Below, in pieces: positions 7,438 through 13,804 of a DNA stretch of 15,972 nucleotides; positions within the stretch are counted from its first letter, which is position 1; each line of letters begins with the position of its first letter. This DNA is from an uncultured Bacilli bacterium. Its GTDB lineage: Bacteria; Bacillota_I; Bacilli_A; RF39; UBA660. The notes under the pieces are model-generated. The model was not told where the DNA came from, ran no database searches, and saw nothing but the letters and a program-made list of their open reading frames with translations. The position numbers and the translations under genes are program-made. The stretch is taken from the NCBI GenBank assembly GCA_944373065.1, contig CALWAJ010000020.1, positions 1 to 15,972 of the forward strand, written 5' to 3'.

Positions 7438-7566
7438 TTACTTAATAAGGAGTATAAACGCCTCTCCCCCCCAGGTAACATATTGTAAACAAATCATTCC
7501 CACATTTTTACCTGTAGATTGTATAGATTGACGAATTATTTTACCCTGATAAATTGAATTAGCCAT
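7438..7566 (-). CDS. Probable 42-residue small protein with a G7 tract
   Basis: This short frame was found in an otherwise gene-free 391-bp stretch (7292-7682). The peptide begins MANSIYQGKIIRQSIQS and ends in a hydrophobic GGEAFILLIK. AAGGAAG lies 7 bases before the ATG, and a good promoter (7600-7628) lies 34 bases further up, so expression signals are better than for several larger genes here. It matches no family I recognise. The codons TGG GGG GGA form a run of seven G (7464-7470), very unusual in this AT-rich DNA. A one-base slip there would replace the C-terminus, one alternative ending giving RRLYSLLSNEITFFHYDIRVG. It could be a complete small protein, a phase-variable one or the stub of a decayed gene. 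The rest of the stretch holds a terminator and the 146-base leader of the next gene, in which no riboswitch is evident. Confidence 0.5.
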   Translation of the reverse strand: MANSIYQGKIIRQSIQSTGKNVGMICLQYVTWGGEAFILLIK

Positions 7567-7599
7567 ATCATTACTTCCTTTATTATCTTTGTTAACTAA

Positions 7600-7628
7600 A
7601 TTGTATCATAGTAAACTTACTTTATCAA
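7600..7628 (-). promoter_or_regulatory. Sigma-A-type promoter upstream of the 42-residue gene
   Basis: On the minus strand TTGATA (7628-7623), 17 bases, then TACAAT (7605-7600), preceded by TGA as an extended -10. Each hexamer matches the consensus at five of six positions. It may also drive the surface-protein gene 5744-7291 downstream. Confidence 0.65.
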
Positions 7629-7659
7629 TCAAAAATTGACCCCTAATTGAGGTCAATTT
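7629..7659 (-). terminator. Probable terminator after the acidic membrane-protein gene
   Basis: On the minus strand AAATTGACC (7659-7651) pairs with GGTCAATTT (7641-7633) around a 9-base loop, and the T run extends two bases past the stem before GATT. It lies 23 bases after the stop at 7683. The stem has only three G/C pairs, so efficiency may be modest. Confidence 0.6.
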
Positions 7660-7682
7660 ATAAAATTCATATTTATATATAT

Positions 7683-8798
7683 TTAATCCAATTTCTGTTG
7701 TAATTCTTTTAACTTAGATAAAAACTCATTAGTTTTTCTAATCTCTTCATCAAACTTCTGATAATTAGCAGTATTTTCAAGTTCTAATGTAGTATTTTTA
7801 TTAACTGACTCTTTCTCAATTCCATATATAGGACTAATAATAGGACTAGGATGATAAGCACTCTTATTTTGATATGCTTGAACAGTCTCTTTATTAGCAT
7901 TAGCACTTAAAAAATCATCAATAGATACTTTAGGTTTCTCGTTCTTAACTTCATCTTCTGTATCAAGAACTTCAACATTTTCTTCTTTATTTCTATATCT
8001 TTCTTCTAACTCACTAATACTAATAGGCTCATTACCATCATCTTGATATTGTGTAACTTCATTTTGTTCTACTAAAGTTTTTCCTTTAGCTAGTAATTCA
8101 TCTAAACTAATAATAGCATTTTCTTCTTGTTCTGTTTCATATTTAGTAAGTTCAACATTTTGTTTTTCTTCTTCATTTAATTTCTTTAATTCATTAGTAA
8201 TTCTCTCTAATTCTTCTTTAGCTTCGCTCTTAGTATAAACTTCATCTTTATATTTAATTACTTCTTCTTCATTCTTAGGTGCTGTAACTGGTGTAATAAC
8301 TTCTGGCTCCACAACTTTAACTTCTTCATTAAATTGATTATTTAAAAGAATATTATCATTAGGCACTAATTCTTCTTTAGGTGCATCTACAACTACAGGT
8401 TTTACTTCTACTGGTGTAACAACCAAATTATCTGTTGTTACTTGATTATTTTCTTTAACTGTAGGAACAATATCAGGAACTTCTAATACTTCAGTCTTAA
8501 CTTGTTCATTTATATTATTAGTATTAACATTATTAACTTCTATAGGTTTCTCTTCTACTTTTATTTCTTCTTTCTTAGGTGTCTCTATCTTATTACTACT
8601 TTCATTAGCTTTCTTATTAATCTCTTCTAAGACCATTTTATTAAGTTCTATTGTATTATTCTGTAGTTTTTTCTTCTCTTCATGTTTTTTCATAAATTCC
8701 ATAAACCACAAAACAAAATAGACAGCTAATATAACTCCCATAATCGCTAATACTATTAATACTTCTTTAGTCGCTAAAAAATCTATTACATTTTCCAT
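7683..8798 (-). CDS. Single-pass membrane protein with long acidic, coiled-coil cytoplasmic domain
   Basis: This 371-residue protein has a membrane segment at about 11-35 (TKEVLIVLAIMGVILAVYFVLWF), then a basic stretch, a long Glu/Lys/Val/Pro-rich low-complexity linker (about 60-190), a coiled-coil-prone region (about 190-235, EAKEELERITNELKKLNEEEK), a conserved-looking element HPSPIISPIYGIEK (about 317-330) and a second short coiled coil at the C-terminus. The positive residues after the helix suggest the bulk is cytoplasmic. This resembles division or envelope scaffold proteins such as ZipA or EzrA in layout only. The ATG at 8798 was chosen because AGGTGG lies 8 bases upstream; the GTG at 8810 is inside that sequence. 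It is divergent from the flippase gene across a region with six TTTACA-like repeats. Function is unknown. Confidence 0.75.
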   Translation of the reverse strand: MENVIDFLATKEVLIVLAIMGVILAVYFVLWFMEFMKKHEEKKKLQNNTIELNKMVLEEINKKANESSNKIETPKKEEIKVEEKPIEVNNVNTNNINEQVKTEVLEVPDIVPTVKENNQVTTDNLVVTPVEVKPVVVDAPKEELVPNDNILLNNQFNEEVKVVEPEVITPVTAPKNEEEVIKYKDEVYTKSEAKEELERITNELKKLNEEEKQNVELTKYETEQEENAIISLDELLAKGKTLVEQNEVTQYQDDGNEPISISELEERYRNKEENVEVLDTEDEVKNEKPKVSIDDFLSANANKETVQAYQNKSAYHPSPIISPIYGIEKESVNKNTTLELENTANYQKFDEEIRKTNEFLSKLKELQQKLD

Positions 8799-8869
8799 AT
8801 TACTAACCACCTTTACTACACTTCTTAAGTTATATTTAGTTTATCACATCAAATATTCTAAAAAAAGTA

Positions 8870-8936
8870 GTTACACTTAATTTTACAGAAAATTTACAAA
8901 GTGATTTACAGTTTCCTTTACGAACATATATTTACA
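8870..8936. promoter_or_regulatory. Six phased TTTACA-like hexamers, WalR-box-like array
   Basis: Hexamers begin at 8870 (GTTACA), 8882, 8893 and 8905 (TTTACA), 8917 (TTTACG) and 8931 (TTTACA), with steps of 12, 11, 12, 12 and 14. On the minus strand they read TGTAAA; the 8893/8882 pair is TGTAAA-N5-TGTAAA, which fits the WalR (YycF) direct-repeat consensus TGTWAH-N5-TGTWAH. Near-helical phasing suggests several OmpR-family response-regulator dimers on one DNA face. The array lies between the divergent membrane-protein and flippase genes and could control either or both. Confidence 0.55.
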
Positions 8937-8984
8937 TATTTTTTAATTTTTCTTTGCATATATTAGATATAAAGGAGACTATCT

Positions 8985-10280
8985 ATGAAAAAAGAAACTT
9001 TTATAAAATCTACAATTATTCTTATAATTGGTGGTGCCTTGACAAAAGTATTAGGCATGATTATAAAGATTGTTATGAGTAGATTAATGGGTAGTGTTGG
9101 TATTGGTCTTTACATGTTAGTACTACCGACTTTTTCTCTATTAATAGGTTTATGTCAATTTGGAATTCCTACAGCATTATCTAAGCTTATTGCTGAAGAC
9201 TCTAAAAATAACAAAAGGCTTCTTTTTTCCCTACTTCCTATTTCTTTAATAATTAATATAATTATTATCTCTTTTGTTATTATTATCGCCCCTACTCTTG
9301 CTTTTAATTTTTTACATGAAAAAAGGGCATTACTTCCCATCCTTGCTATTTGTATTGTTTTACCTCTAACTAGTACCTCTAGTATTTTAAGAAGTTATTT
9401 TTTTGGAAAACAACAGATGCTACCTCATGTCACATCTAATGTCTTAGAAGATATTATAAGACTTATTCTAATTATTATAGGTGTTCCTATATTTATTAAC
9501 AAAGGCTTAGAAATCGCTGTTACTTTTGTAATTTTAACTAATATTATTAGTGAACTTTCTTCTATTTTAGTACTGTTCTTCTTCTTGCCAAAAAACTTAA
9601 CAATAAAGAAAAAGGACTTAGCTTTTAACAAAGTTTATGCCAAAGAAGCGATGAATATAAGCATACCATCAACTGCAAGTAGGCTTATAGGTTCTTTTGG
9701 CTATTTTTTAGAGCCTATAATTTTAACTAATGCCTTAACCTATGTAGGATATAGTTCTAATTTTATTGTTACAGAGTATGGAGTCATCAGTGGCTTTGTT
9801 ATGCCCCTACTTCTTCTACCTTCTTTCTTTACTATGGCTATAAGTCAAGCTTTATTACCAATTATATCGAAAGCGACCAGTAAAAAACAGTATGGATATG
9901 CTAAAAAGAAGTTAAAACAAGCGATTGGAATATCTCTTTTAATAGGAGTACCTGCATCAATAATGCTAGCTTTATTCCCAGAACTCTTCTTAGGTTTAAT
10001 TTATAATACCCATGAAGGTGCCGCCTACATGAGATTTCTTGCCCCTATTTGTATTTTACAGTATCTAGAAGCTCCCTTATCAGCTTGTTTAGATGCTATG
10101 GGCTTAACTAAATTAGGACTTAGAACAACTATTATAGGAACTTTAATTAGAACAATTTTCCTACTTATTTTTTCTCTTTTAAAAATAGGTATGTGGGGAC
10201 TTATCTTCTCAACGAGTCTTAATGTAGTATTTACAACTTTCTATAACTTATATCTAGTCAAAAAGAGCTTAAAAAAATAA
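8985..10280 (+). CDS. Polysaccharide/lipid flippase of the SpoVB-MurJ (MOP) superfamily
   Basis: This 431-residue polytopic membrane protein has about 12 or more hydrophobic helices. The N-terminus (GGALTKVLGMIIKIVMSRLMG, then GIGLYMLVLPTFSLLIGLCQFGIPTALSKLIAE, about 16-71) is characteristic of the SpoVB/YkvU/YtgP group of polysaccharide-transport proteins, whose relatives move lipid-linked cell-wall precursors or polysaccharide units across the membrane. It is shorter than SpoVB of Bacillus (about 518 residues) and nearer to YkvU. AAAGGAG lies 8 bases before the ATG. No clear -35/-10 pair is visible, but the TTTACA repeat array ends about 48 bases upstream. No sporulation gene cluster is in the window, so a role in wall synthesis is as likely as one in spore cortex. 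The substrate is not known. Confidence 0.85.
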   Translation: MKKETFIKSTIILIIGGALTKVLGMIIKIVMSRLMGSVGIGLYMLVLPTFSLLIGLCQFGIPTALSKLIAEDSKNNKRLLFSLLPISLIINIIIISFVIIIAPTLAFNFLHEKRALLPILAICIVLPLTSTSSILRSYFFGKQQMLPHVTSNVLEDIIRLILIIIGVPIFINKGLEIAVTFVILTNIISELSSILVLFFFLPKNLTIKKKDLAFNKVYAKEAMNISIPSTASRLIGSFGYFLEPIILTNALTYVGYSSNFIVTEYGVISGFVMPLLLLPSFFTMAISQALLPIISKATSKKQYGYAKKKLKQAIGISLLIGVPASIMLALFPELFLGLIYNTHEGAAYMRFLAPICILQYLEAPLSACLDAMGLTKLGLRTTIIGTLIRTIFLLIFSLLKIGMWGLIFSTSLNVVFTTFYNLYLVKKSLKK

Positions 10281-10299
10281 AGAGTCACCATAACTCTCT

Positions 10300-10599
10300 C
10301 TATTTAACCTTTTTATGTATCTTATAATTACTTAACTCTGCATCAAATTTAGTTTCATCTTTATTATCAATTAACTCTAACTGTTTAATAAATTTTTTAT
10401 TATCATCATACATAACTACTCCTAATGTTGCCATAAATATTAATGAAGTAGCAACAAATCTAGAATTATCACTTATTAGTGCAATTGCTAAACCCATACT
10501 ATTTACTCCAAGAGCAAAACTAAAAACAGCATTATAAGTTTTTAAGTTTTTAATATTAGATTTTAGATTTGTTATATTACTTTTTTTGTTTTCTAACAT
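10300..10599 (-). CDS. Small two-helix membrane protein, function unknown
   Basis: This 99-residue protein is not recognised. A polar N-terminus (ENKKSNITNLKSNIKNLK, helical) precedes two hydrophobic segments (about 22-43 and 48-65) joined by SDNSRF. The polar, Lys/Asp-rich C-terminal tail (about 66-99) is probably cytoplasmic. It converges with the flippase gene, with only 19 bases between the stops. There is no Shine-Dalgarno sequence before the ATG; an extended -10 (TGATATAAT) lies about 31 bases upstream, so the mRNA leader would be short and weakly translated or use a non-canonical initiation. Frame length and membrane topology make it more likely real than not. Confidence 0.6.
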   Translation of the reverse strand: MLENKKSNITNLKSNIKNLKTYNAVFSFALGVNSMGLAIALISDNSRFVATSLIFMATLGVVMYDDNKKFIKQLELIDNKDETKFDAELSNYKIHKKVK

Positions 10600-10629
10600 A
10601 TTATATTATTATTCTACTTGATACTATAT

Positions 10630-10638
10630 ATTATATCA
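10630..10638 (-). promoter_or_regulatory. Extended -10 promoter element for the two-helix protein gene
   Basis: On the minus strand TGATATAAT (10638-10630) contains a perfect TATAAT with the TGN extension. No convincing -35 hexamer lies 16-18 bases upstream. The element is 31 bases before the ATG at 10599. Confidence 0.5.
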
Positions 10639-10671
10639 TGAAAAAGATTTTGTAGAGAAAATCAAATTCAA

Positions 10672-10704
10672 TTCGCAAAAACGGAAAAAATTGTTTTTTG
10701 CGAA
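10672..10704. repeat. 10-bp inverted repeat with A/T-rich loop
   Basis: TTCGCAAAAA (10672-10681) and TTTTTGCGAA (10695-10704) are exact reverse complements around a 13-base loop. No T tract follows on either strand outside the stem, so an ordinary terminator is not indicated. It lies between divergent genes, upstream of both promoters. Confidence 0.6.
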
Positions 10705-10739
10705 ATGAAAACTTATAAAAAGCAATATGATTGTAATAT

Positions 10740-10797
10740 AAAAACTCTATTCTATCCCAAAAAATGTAAAAGTTTTATCAAGATGAATAGAGTTTTT
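10740..10797. repeat. 13-bp perfect inverted repeat
   Basis: AAAAACTCTATTC (10740-10752) pairs with GAATAGAGTTTTT (10785-10797), around a 32-base loop that itself contains a small TAAAA/TTTTA hairpin. Either strand would end the stem with five T, so it could work as a bidirectional terminator. No gene ends here on either strand. It lies 24 bases upstream of the two-component promoter. Confidence 0.65.
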
Positions 10798-10820
10798 ACT
10801 TTATATTTTCATTTCAACTT

Positions 10821-10849
10821 TTTACATATTTAACAAATTACGCTATAAT
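10821..10849 (+). promoter_or_regulatory. Promoter of the two-component operon
   Basis: TTTACA (10821-10826), 17 bases, then a perfect TATAAT (10844-10849). Transcription would start near 10856, a few bases before the AGAGGTGG ribosome binding site. The TTTACA -35 matches the repeat unit of the array at 8870-8936, which raises the possibility of autoregulation. Confidence 0.75.
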
Positions 10850-10871
10850 AATAAAAAAAGAGGTGGTACTT

Positions 10872-11543
10872 TTGCAAAAAGTAAAAATATTAATCGTCGA
10901 TGATGAAAAAAACATAAGAGAAGTTATTAGAGAATATGCTACTTTAGAAGGATATGAAGTTAAAGAAGCAGATAATGGGATAAAAGCATTAGAGTTACTT
11001 AATAATAATAAATTTGATTTAATGGTTCTTGATATCATGATGCCTGTAATGGATGGCTTTACTCTTCTTAATAATATTCCTAAAGATAAAAAGATTCCTA
11101 CTATTATTTTGTCAGCTAGAGACGATGAAATAGATAAATTAGAAGGATTTGACAGAGGTATAGATGATTATTTATGTAAGCCTTTCTCTCCTCGTGAGTT
11201 AATCGCTAGAATAAAAGCTATTATTAAAAGAACTAAAAATAACGTTGATAGTTATTACCATGACAGTCTAGTTGTTAACTTTCTTGAACATACTGTTAAA
11301 ATAGATGATAAAGAAGTTAATGTTACTCCTAAAGAATTTGAAATATTAAAATACTTTATTAATAATAAAAAAATTGCTATATCTCGTGAACAATTATTAA
11401 GTAAAATATGGGGCTATGACTTTTATGGTGATGATAGAACTGTTGATACTCATATTAAGATGCTTAGAAATAATTTAGGAAAATATAGAGATTTAATTAT
11501 TACTGTTAGAGGAATAGGATATAAATTTGATGATGAAAAATAG
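10872..11543 (+). CDS. OmpR/PhoB-family response regulator
   Basis: This 223-residue transcription regulator is phosphorylated by the kinase encoded next. The receiver domain (about 3-118) has the acidic pair D10-D11, phospho-acceptor Asp54 in LMVLDIMMPVMDG, Ser81 and Lys103 in CKPFSPREL. The C-terminal winged-helix domain (about 128-222) has NVTPKEFEILKYF, REQLLSKIWGYDFYGDDRTVDTHIKMLR and TVRGIGYKF. The TTG at 10872 was chosen because AGGTGG ends 5 bases upstream and MQKVKILIVDDE is the usual N-terminus; the GTG at 10863 lies within that sequence. The stop overlaps the kinase start by 14 bases. Regulatory targets are unknown; the WalR-like array at 8870-8936 is a candidate site. Confidence 0.93.
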   Translation: MQKVKILIVDDEKNIREVIREYATLEGYEVKEADNGIKALELLNNNKFDLMVLDIMMPVMDGFTLLNNIPKDKKIPTIILSARDDEIDKLEGFDRGIDDYLCKPFSPRELIARIKAIIKRTKNNVDSYYHDSLVVNFLEHTVKIDDKEVNVTPKEFEILKYFINNKKIAISREQLLSKIWGYDFYGDDRTVDTHIKMLRNNLGKYRDLIITVRGIGYKFDDEK

Positions 11544-12909
11544 ACTAGCTACTAAAATATTTAAATACTTAGCCATATTTTCTCTTTTTATTTTAATATT
11601 TCTTTTCTTTTTCCAAGTTATATTTATTAACACTTTCTATGAATGGACAAAGACTAAAACAATAAAAAATCTCTCTAAAGATATTTTAGTTACTGAAAAT
11701 GATACCACTTTATATGATAAATTAGATAGAGTTTCCTATAAAGAAAATGTTTGTATCGAACTTTCTAACAGTAATGGTGATTCCTTATATTCTAGTAGTG
11801 GTAATAACTGTAGATTAAGGTCTAAAGCGATTAAAAGAAAGTTTATTCTTAGTAATAAAAAGACTAATACTTATAATTTAGTTAATAATTTTACTAAAGA
11901 AAAAAGTATTATGACAGCAACTAAAATAAGTAATAATTTATATATATTTATTTCTACATCTCTTATTCCCTTAGATTCTACTATTAATATAATTGAACAA
12001 CAACTAATAGTTGTAAGTATCGTAGTCTTACTTTTAAGTATTGTTGTAGCATATTTTATTTCTAAAAGATTATCTGATCCTATTATTAAAATATCTAAAG
12101 CTGCTAATTTAATCGCTAAAGGTAAATTAAAAACTAACTTTGAAACAACTAGTGACATTAAAGAACTTATTGATTTAACAAATGCTTTAAATGACATGAA
12201 AGAAGAGTTATCTAAGACTGAAGAGTTACAAAAAGACTTAATGGCTAATGTCTCTCATGATTTAAAGACTCCCCTTACCATGATCAAAGCTTATGCTGAA
12301 TTAATTTTAGATATTAATATTAATGATAAAGAAAAGTGTATTAGTAATTTAAATATTATTATTGAAGAAGTTAATCGTCTTAATGATTTAGTTAATGATA
12401 TTCTAGCTTTAACTAAAGTAGAGAATGATTTAGATAAGCTTGATATTAGTAATTTTGATTTAATTAAACTAATAGAAAAAATTGTTAAACAACATAATAT
12501 CTATGTTATTAAAGATGGTTACATTATAGAGTTTATTCGTAATAATATAAAGGAGTTAAAGATAGATGCCGATAAAAAGAAGATTGAACAAGTAATATAT
12601 AATTTACTTAATAATGCTCTAAACTACACAGGAGAAAATAAAAAGGTTATTATTAAAGTTGTAGAAGATGAGAAAGATTACACTATTATGGTAATAGATA
12701 GTGGTAAAGGTATTGATAAGAAAGAAATAGACCACATCTTTGATAGATATTATCGTAGTAAGAAAAATCATAAAAGATATGTTTATGGGACAGGCTTAGG
12801 TCTTTCTATCGTAAAAAATATCTTATTATTACATAACTTTGATTATGGTGTAACTTCTAAGAAAAACAAAGGAACAACATTTTATTTCAAAATAAAGAAA
12901 GACGCCTAG
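11530..12909 (+). CDS. Membrane sensor histidine kinase
   Basis: This 459-residue partner of the response regulator senses an external signal and transfers phosphate to it. Order: membrane helix 1 (about 12-34), extracytoplasmic region (about 35-155) with two Cys (75 and 94), membrane helix 2 (about 158-179), HAMP (about 180-232), HisKA with VSHDLKTPLTM (phospho-acceptor His243), and HATPase with N box YNLLNNALNYT (357-367), G1 DSGKGI (390-395), F box region IFDRYYRS (403-410) and G2 GTGLGLSIV (420-428). The ATG at 11530 was chosen since AGGA lies 10 bases upstream; TTG 11527 and ATG 11533 are alternatives. The extracytoplasmic region is too short and variable to suggest a ligand. The stop codon overlaps that of rsmD. 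Confidence 0.93.
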   Translation: MMKNRLATKIFKYLAIFSLFILIFLFFFQVIFINTFYEWTKTKTIKNLSKDILVTENDTTLYDKLDRVSYKENVCIELSNSNGDSLYSSSGNNCRLRSKAIKRKFILSNKKTNTYNLVNNFTKEKSIMTATKISNNLYIFISTSLIPLDSTINIIEQQLIVVSIVVLLLSIVVAYFISKRLSDPIIKISKAANLIAKGKLKTNFETTSDIKELIDLTNALNDMKEELSKTEELQKDLMANVSHDLKTPLTMIKAYAELILDININDKEKCISNLNIIIEEVNRLNDLVNDILALTKVENDLDKLDISNFDLIKLIEKIVKQHNIYVIKDGYIIEFIRNNIKELKIDADKKKIEQVIYNLLNNALNYTGENKKVIIKVVEDEKDYTIMVIDSGKGIDKKEIDHIFDRYYRSKKNHKRYVYGTGLGLSIVKNILLLHNFDYGVTSKKNKGTTFYFKIKKDA

Positions 12910-12917
12910 TCTTTCTT
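12895..12917. terminator. Bidirectional hairpin spanning the kinase and rsmD stop codons
   Basis: AAGAAAGAC (12895-12903) pairs perfectly with GTCTTTCTT (12909-12917) around the 5-base loop GCCTA. The kinase stop TAG (12907-12909) and the rsmD stop TAG (12908-12906, minus) fall in or beside the loop. T-rich sequence follows on the plus strand (CTTTAATAT) and A/T-rich sequence on the minus strand, so it probably ends both convergent transcripts. Confidence 0.65.
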
Positions 12918-13451
12918 CTTTAATATCCTAATATATTTATCACCGTACTTTTTAGTCTTAACTTCTATATAATAATCACTAAAAGTTAATTTATTTATAT
13001 CATCACTTTCTAATATAACTAAAGATGTATCTGTAATTAATTTTAACTCTTCTATTTTCTCTAAAGCTTTTTTTAAATAATCTGTTTTATATGGAGGATC
13101 TAAAAAGATAAGGTCAAACTTTTTAGGATAAAGTCTCTCTAATGCCTTTAAATAATCCATATTTAATACCGTTGTATTAGTATTAACATCTAACATTTCT
13201 AAATTACTTTTTATAGTTTTACACGCAATAAATTCTTTATCTACAAATATTACTTCCCGCGCTCCCATACTTAAAGCTTCAAGTCCTAAAGCTCCACTAC
13301 CTGCAAAAAGATCTAGACATACACTATTATTAACATATTCATTAATAGTTGCAAATAATGATTCTTTAACTCTATCCATTGTTGGTCTAGTACCTTTTAA
13401 AGTATAACCTTTCAAAACTCTTCCTTTATATTTACCACTAATTATTCTCAT
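12906..13451 (-). CDS. rsmD: 16S rRNA (guanine-966-N2)-methyltransferase RsmD
   Basis: This 181-residue enzyme uses S-adenosylmethionine to methylate G966 (E. coli numbering) of 16S rRNA. Diagnostic blocks are MRIISGKYKGR at the N-terminus, RPTMDRVKESLF (22-33), motif I CLDLFAGSGALGLEAL (45-60) and catalytic LDPPY (117-121). Length matches RsmD/YlbH. The ATG lies in an ATGA overlap with the TGA stop of ylbF, so the two are translationally coupled. This is the ylbF-ylbH order of Bacillus, but without ylbG between them and without coaD after it. The 3' end converges with the kinase gene, sharing four bases. Confidence 0.95.
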   Translation of the reverse strand: MRIISGKYKGRVLKGYTLKGTRPTMDRVKESLFATINEYVNNSVCLDLFAGSGALGLEALSMGAREVIFVDKEFIACKTIKSNLEMLDVNTNTTVLNMDYLKALERLYPKKFDLIFLDPPYKTDYLKKALEKIEELKLITDTSLVILESDDINKLTFSDYYIEVKTKKYGDKYIRILKKKD

Positions 13452-13717
13452 AAATCTACTTCCAATTCTTTAAATATTTTATTTAATTTTAATATTAACA
13501 TATTAGCTTCATTTTCTAATTTTTTATATTTAACAAAGTTCTCATTTTCATAGATTTCATCTTTTGTCTTTTCATCTAAAGTTTCTTTATATTTATTAAT
13601 AGATTCTACAAGTCTTTTATCTTTATATATATCAGTAAGTACTCTATCTATTGCAAATTTTATATTTGAATTATTAATATCTAAAAGTAATTCTTGATAA
13701 GTTAGCATATATTTCAT
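13448..13717 (-). CDS. ylbF: YlbF/YmcA-family helical protein
   Basis: This 89-residue, all-helical protein has the pattern of the com_YlbF domain: an N-terminal helix (QELLLDINNSNIKFAIDRVL), a charged helix around DKRLVESINKYKETLDEK and a C-terminal helix (VKYKKLENEANMLILKLNKIFKEL). In Bacillus, YlbF works with YmcA and YaaT in the Y-complex that directs RNase Y cleavage of mRNAs. This copy lacks the Cys-rich tail of the Bacillus protein. Its place directly before rsmD supports the call more than its weak sequence likeness. The ATG at 13717 was chosen because TGAGGGA lies 6 bases upstream; the GTG at 13729 overlaps that sequence. The TGA stop is good evidence for the standard genetic code. 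Confidence 0.7.
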   Translation of the reverse strand: MKYMLTYQELLLDINNSNIKFAIDRVLTDIYKDKRLVESINKYKETLDEKTKDEIYENENFVKYKKLENEANMLILKLNKIFKELEVDL

Positions 13718-13735
13718 ATTATCCCTCACATTTAT

Positions 13736-13764
13736 AATATATCATTTTTTATTGCATATTTAAA
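13736..13764 (-). promoter_or_regulatory. Putative promoter of ylbF-rsmD
   Basis: On the minus strand TTTAAA (13764-13759), 17 bases, then TATATT (13741-13736) preceded by TGA. It overlaps the plus-strand promoter of the 310-residue gene, so the two divergent promoters compete for or share the same DNA. Confidence 0.5.
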
Positions 13765-13779
13765 GAAAAAAGCTATAAT
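13752..13779 (+). promoter_or_regulatory. Promoter of the 310-residue protein gene
   Basis: TTGCAT (13752-13757), 16 bases, then a perfect TATAAT (13774-13779), 25 bases before the ATG. Its -35 region overlaps the divergent ylbF promoter. Confidence 0.65.
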
Positions 13780-13804
13780 AAGAACATAGAAAAGAGGAAT
13801 TATT

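Noticed and set aside
8955..8968. Sporulation sigma-K-like -10 (CATATATTA) before the flippase gene
   Set aside because: The -10 pattern is common in AT-rich DNA, no AC element lies at the required spacing, and no sporulation cluster is in view.
10281..10297. Bidirectional terminator between the flippase and the two-helix protein gene
   Set aside because: AGAGT/ACTCT gives only a 5-bp stem and no T tract follows directly on the plus strand.
10705..10833. Plus-strand 42-codon frame starting MKTYKKQYD
   Set aside because: It has no Shine-Dalgarno site or promoter, runs through the 13-bp inverted repeat and into the two-component promoter, and is probably chance.
11871..12197. Minus-strand 108-codon frame
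   Set aside because: It lies wholly inside the histidine kinase gene, whose motifs are intact, so it is a shadow.
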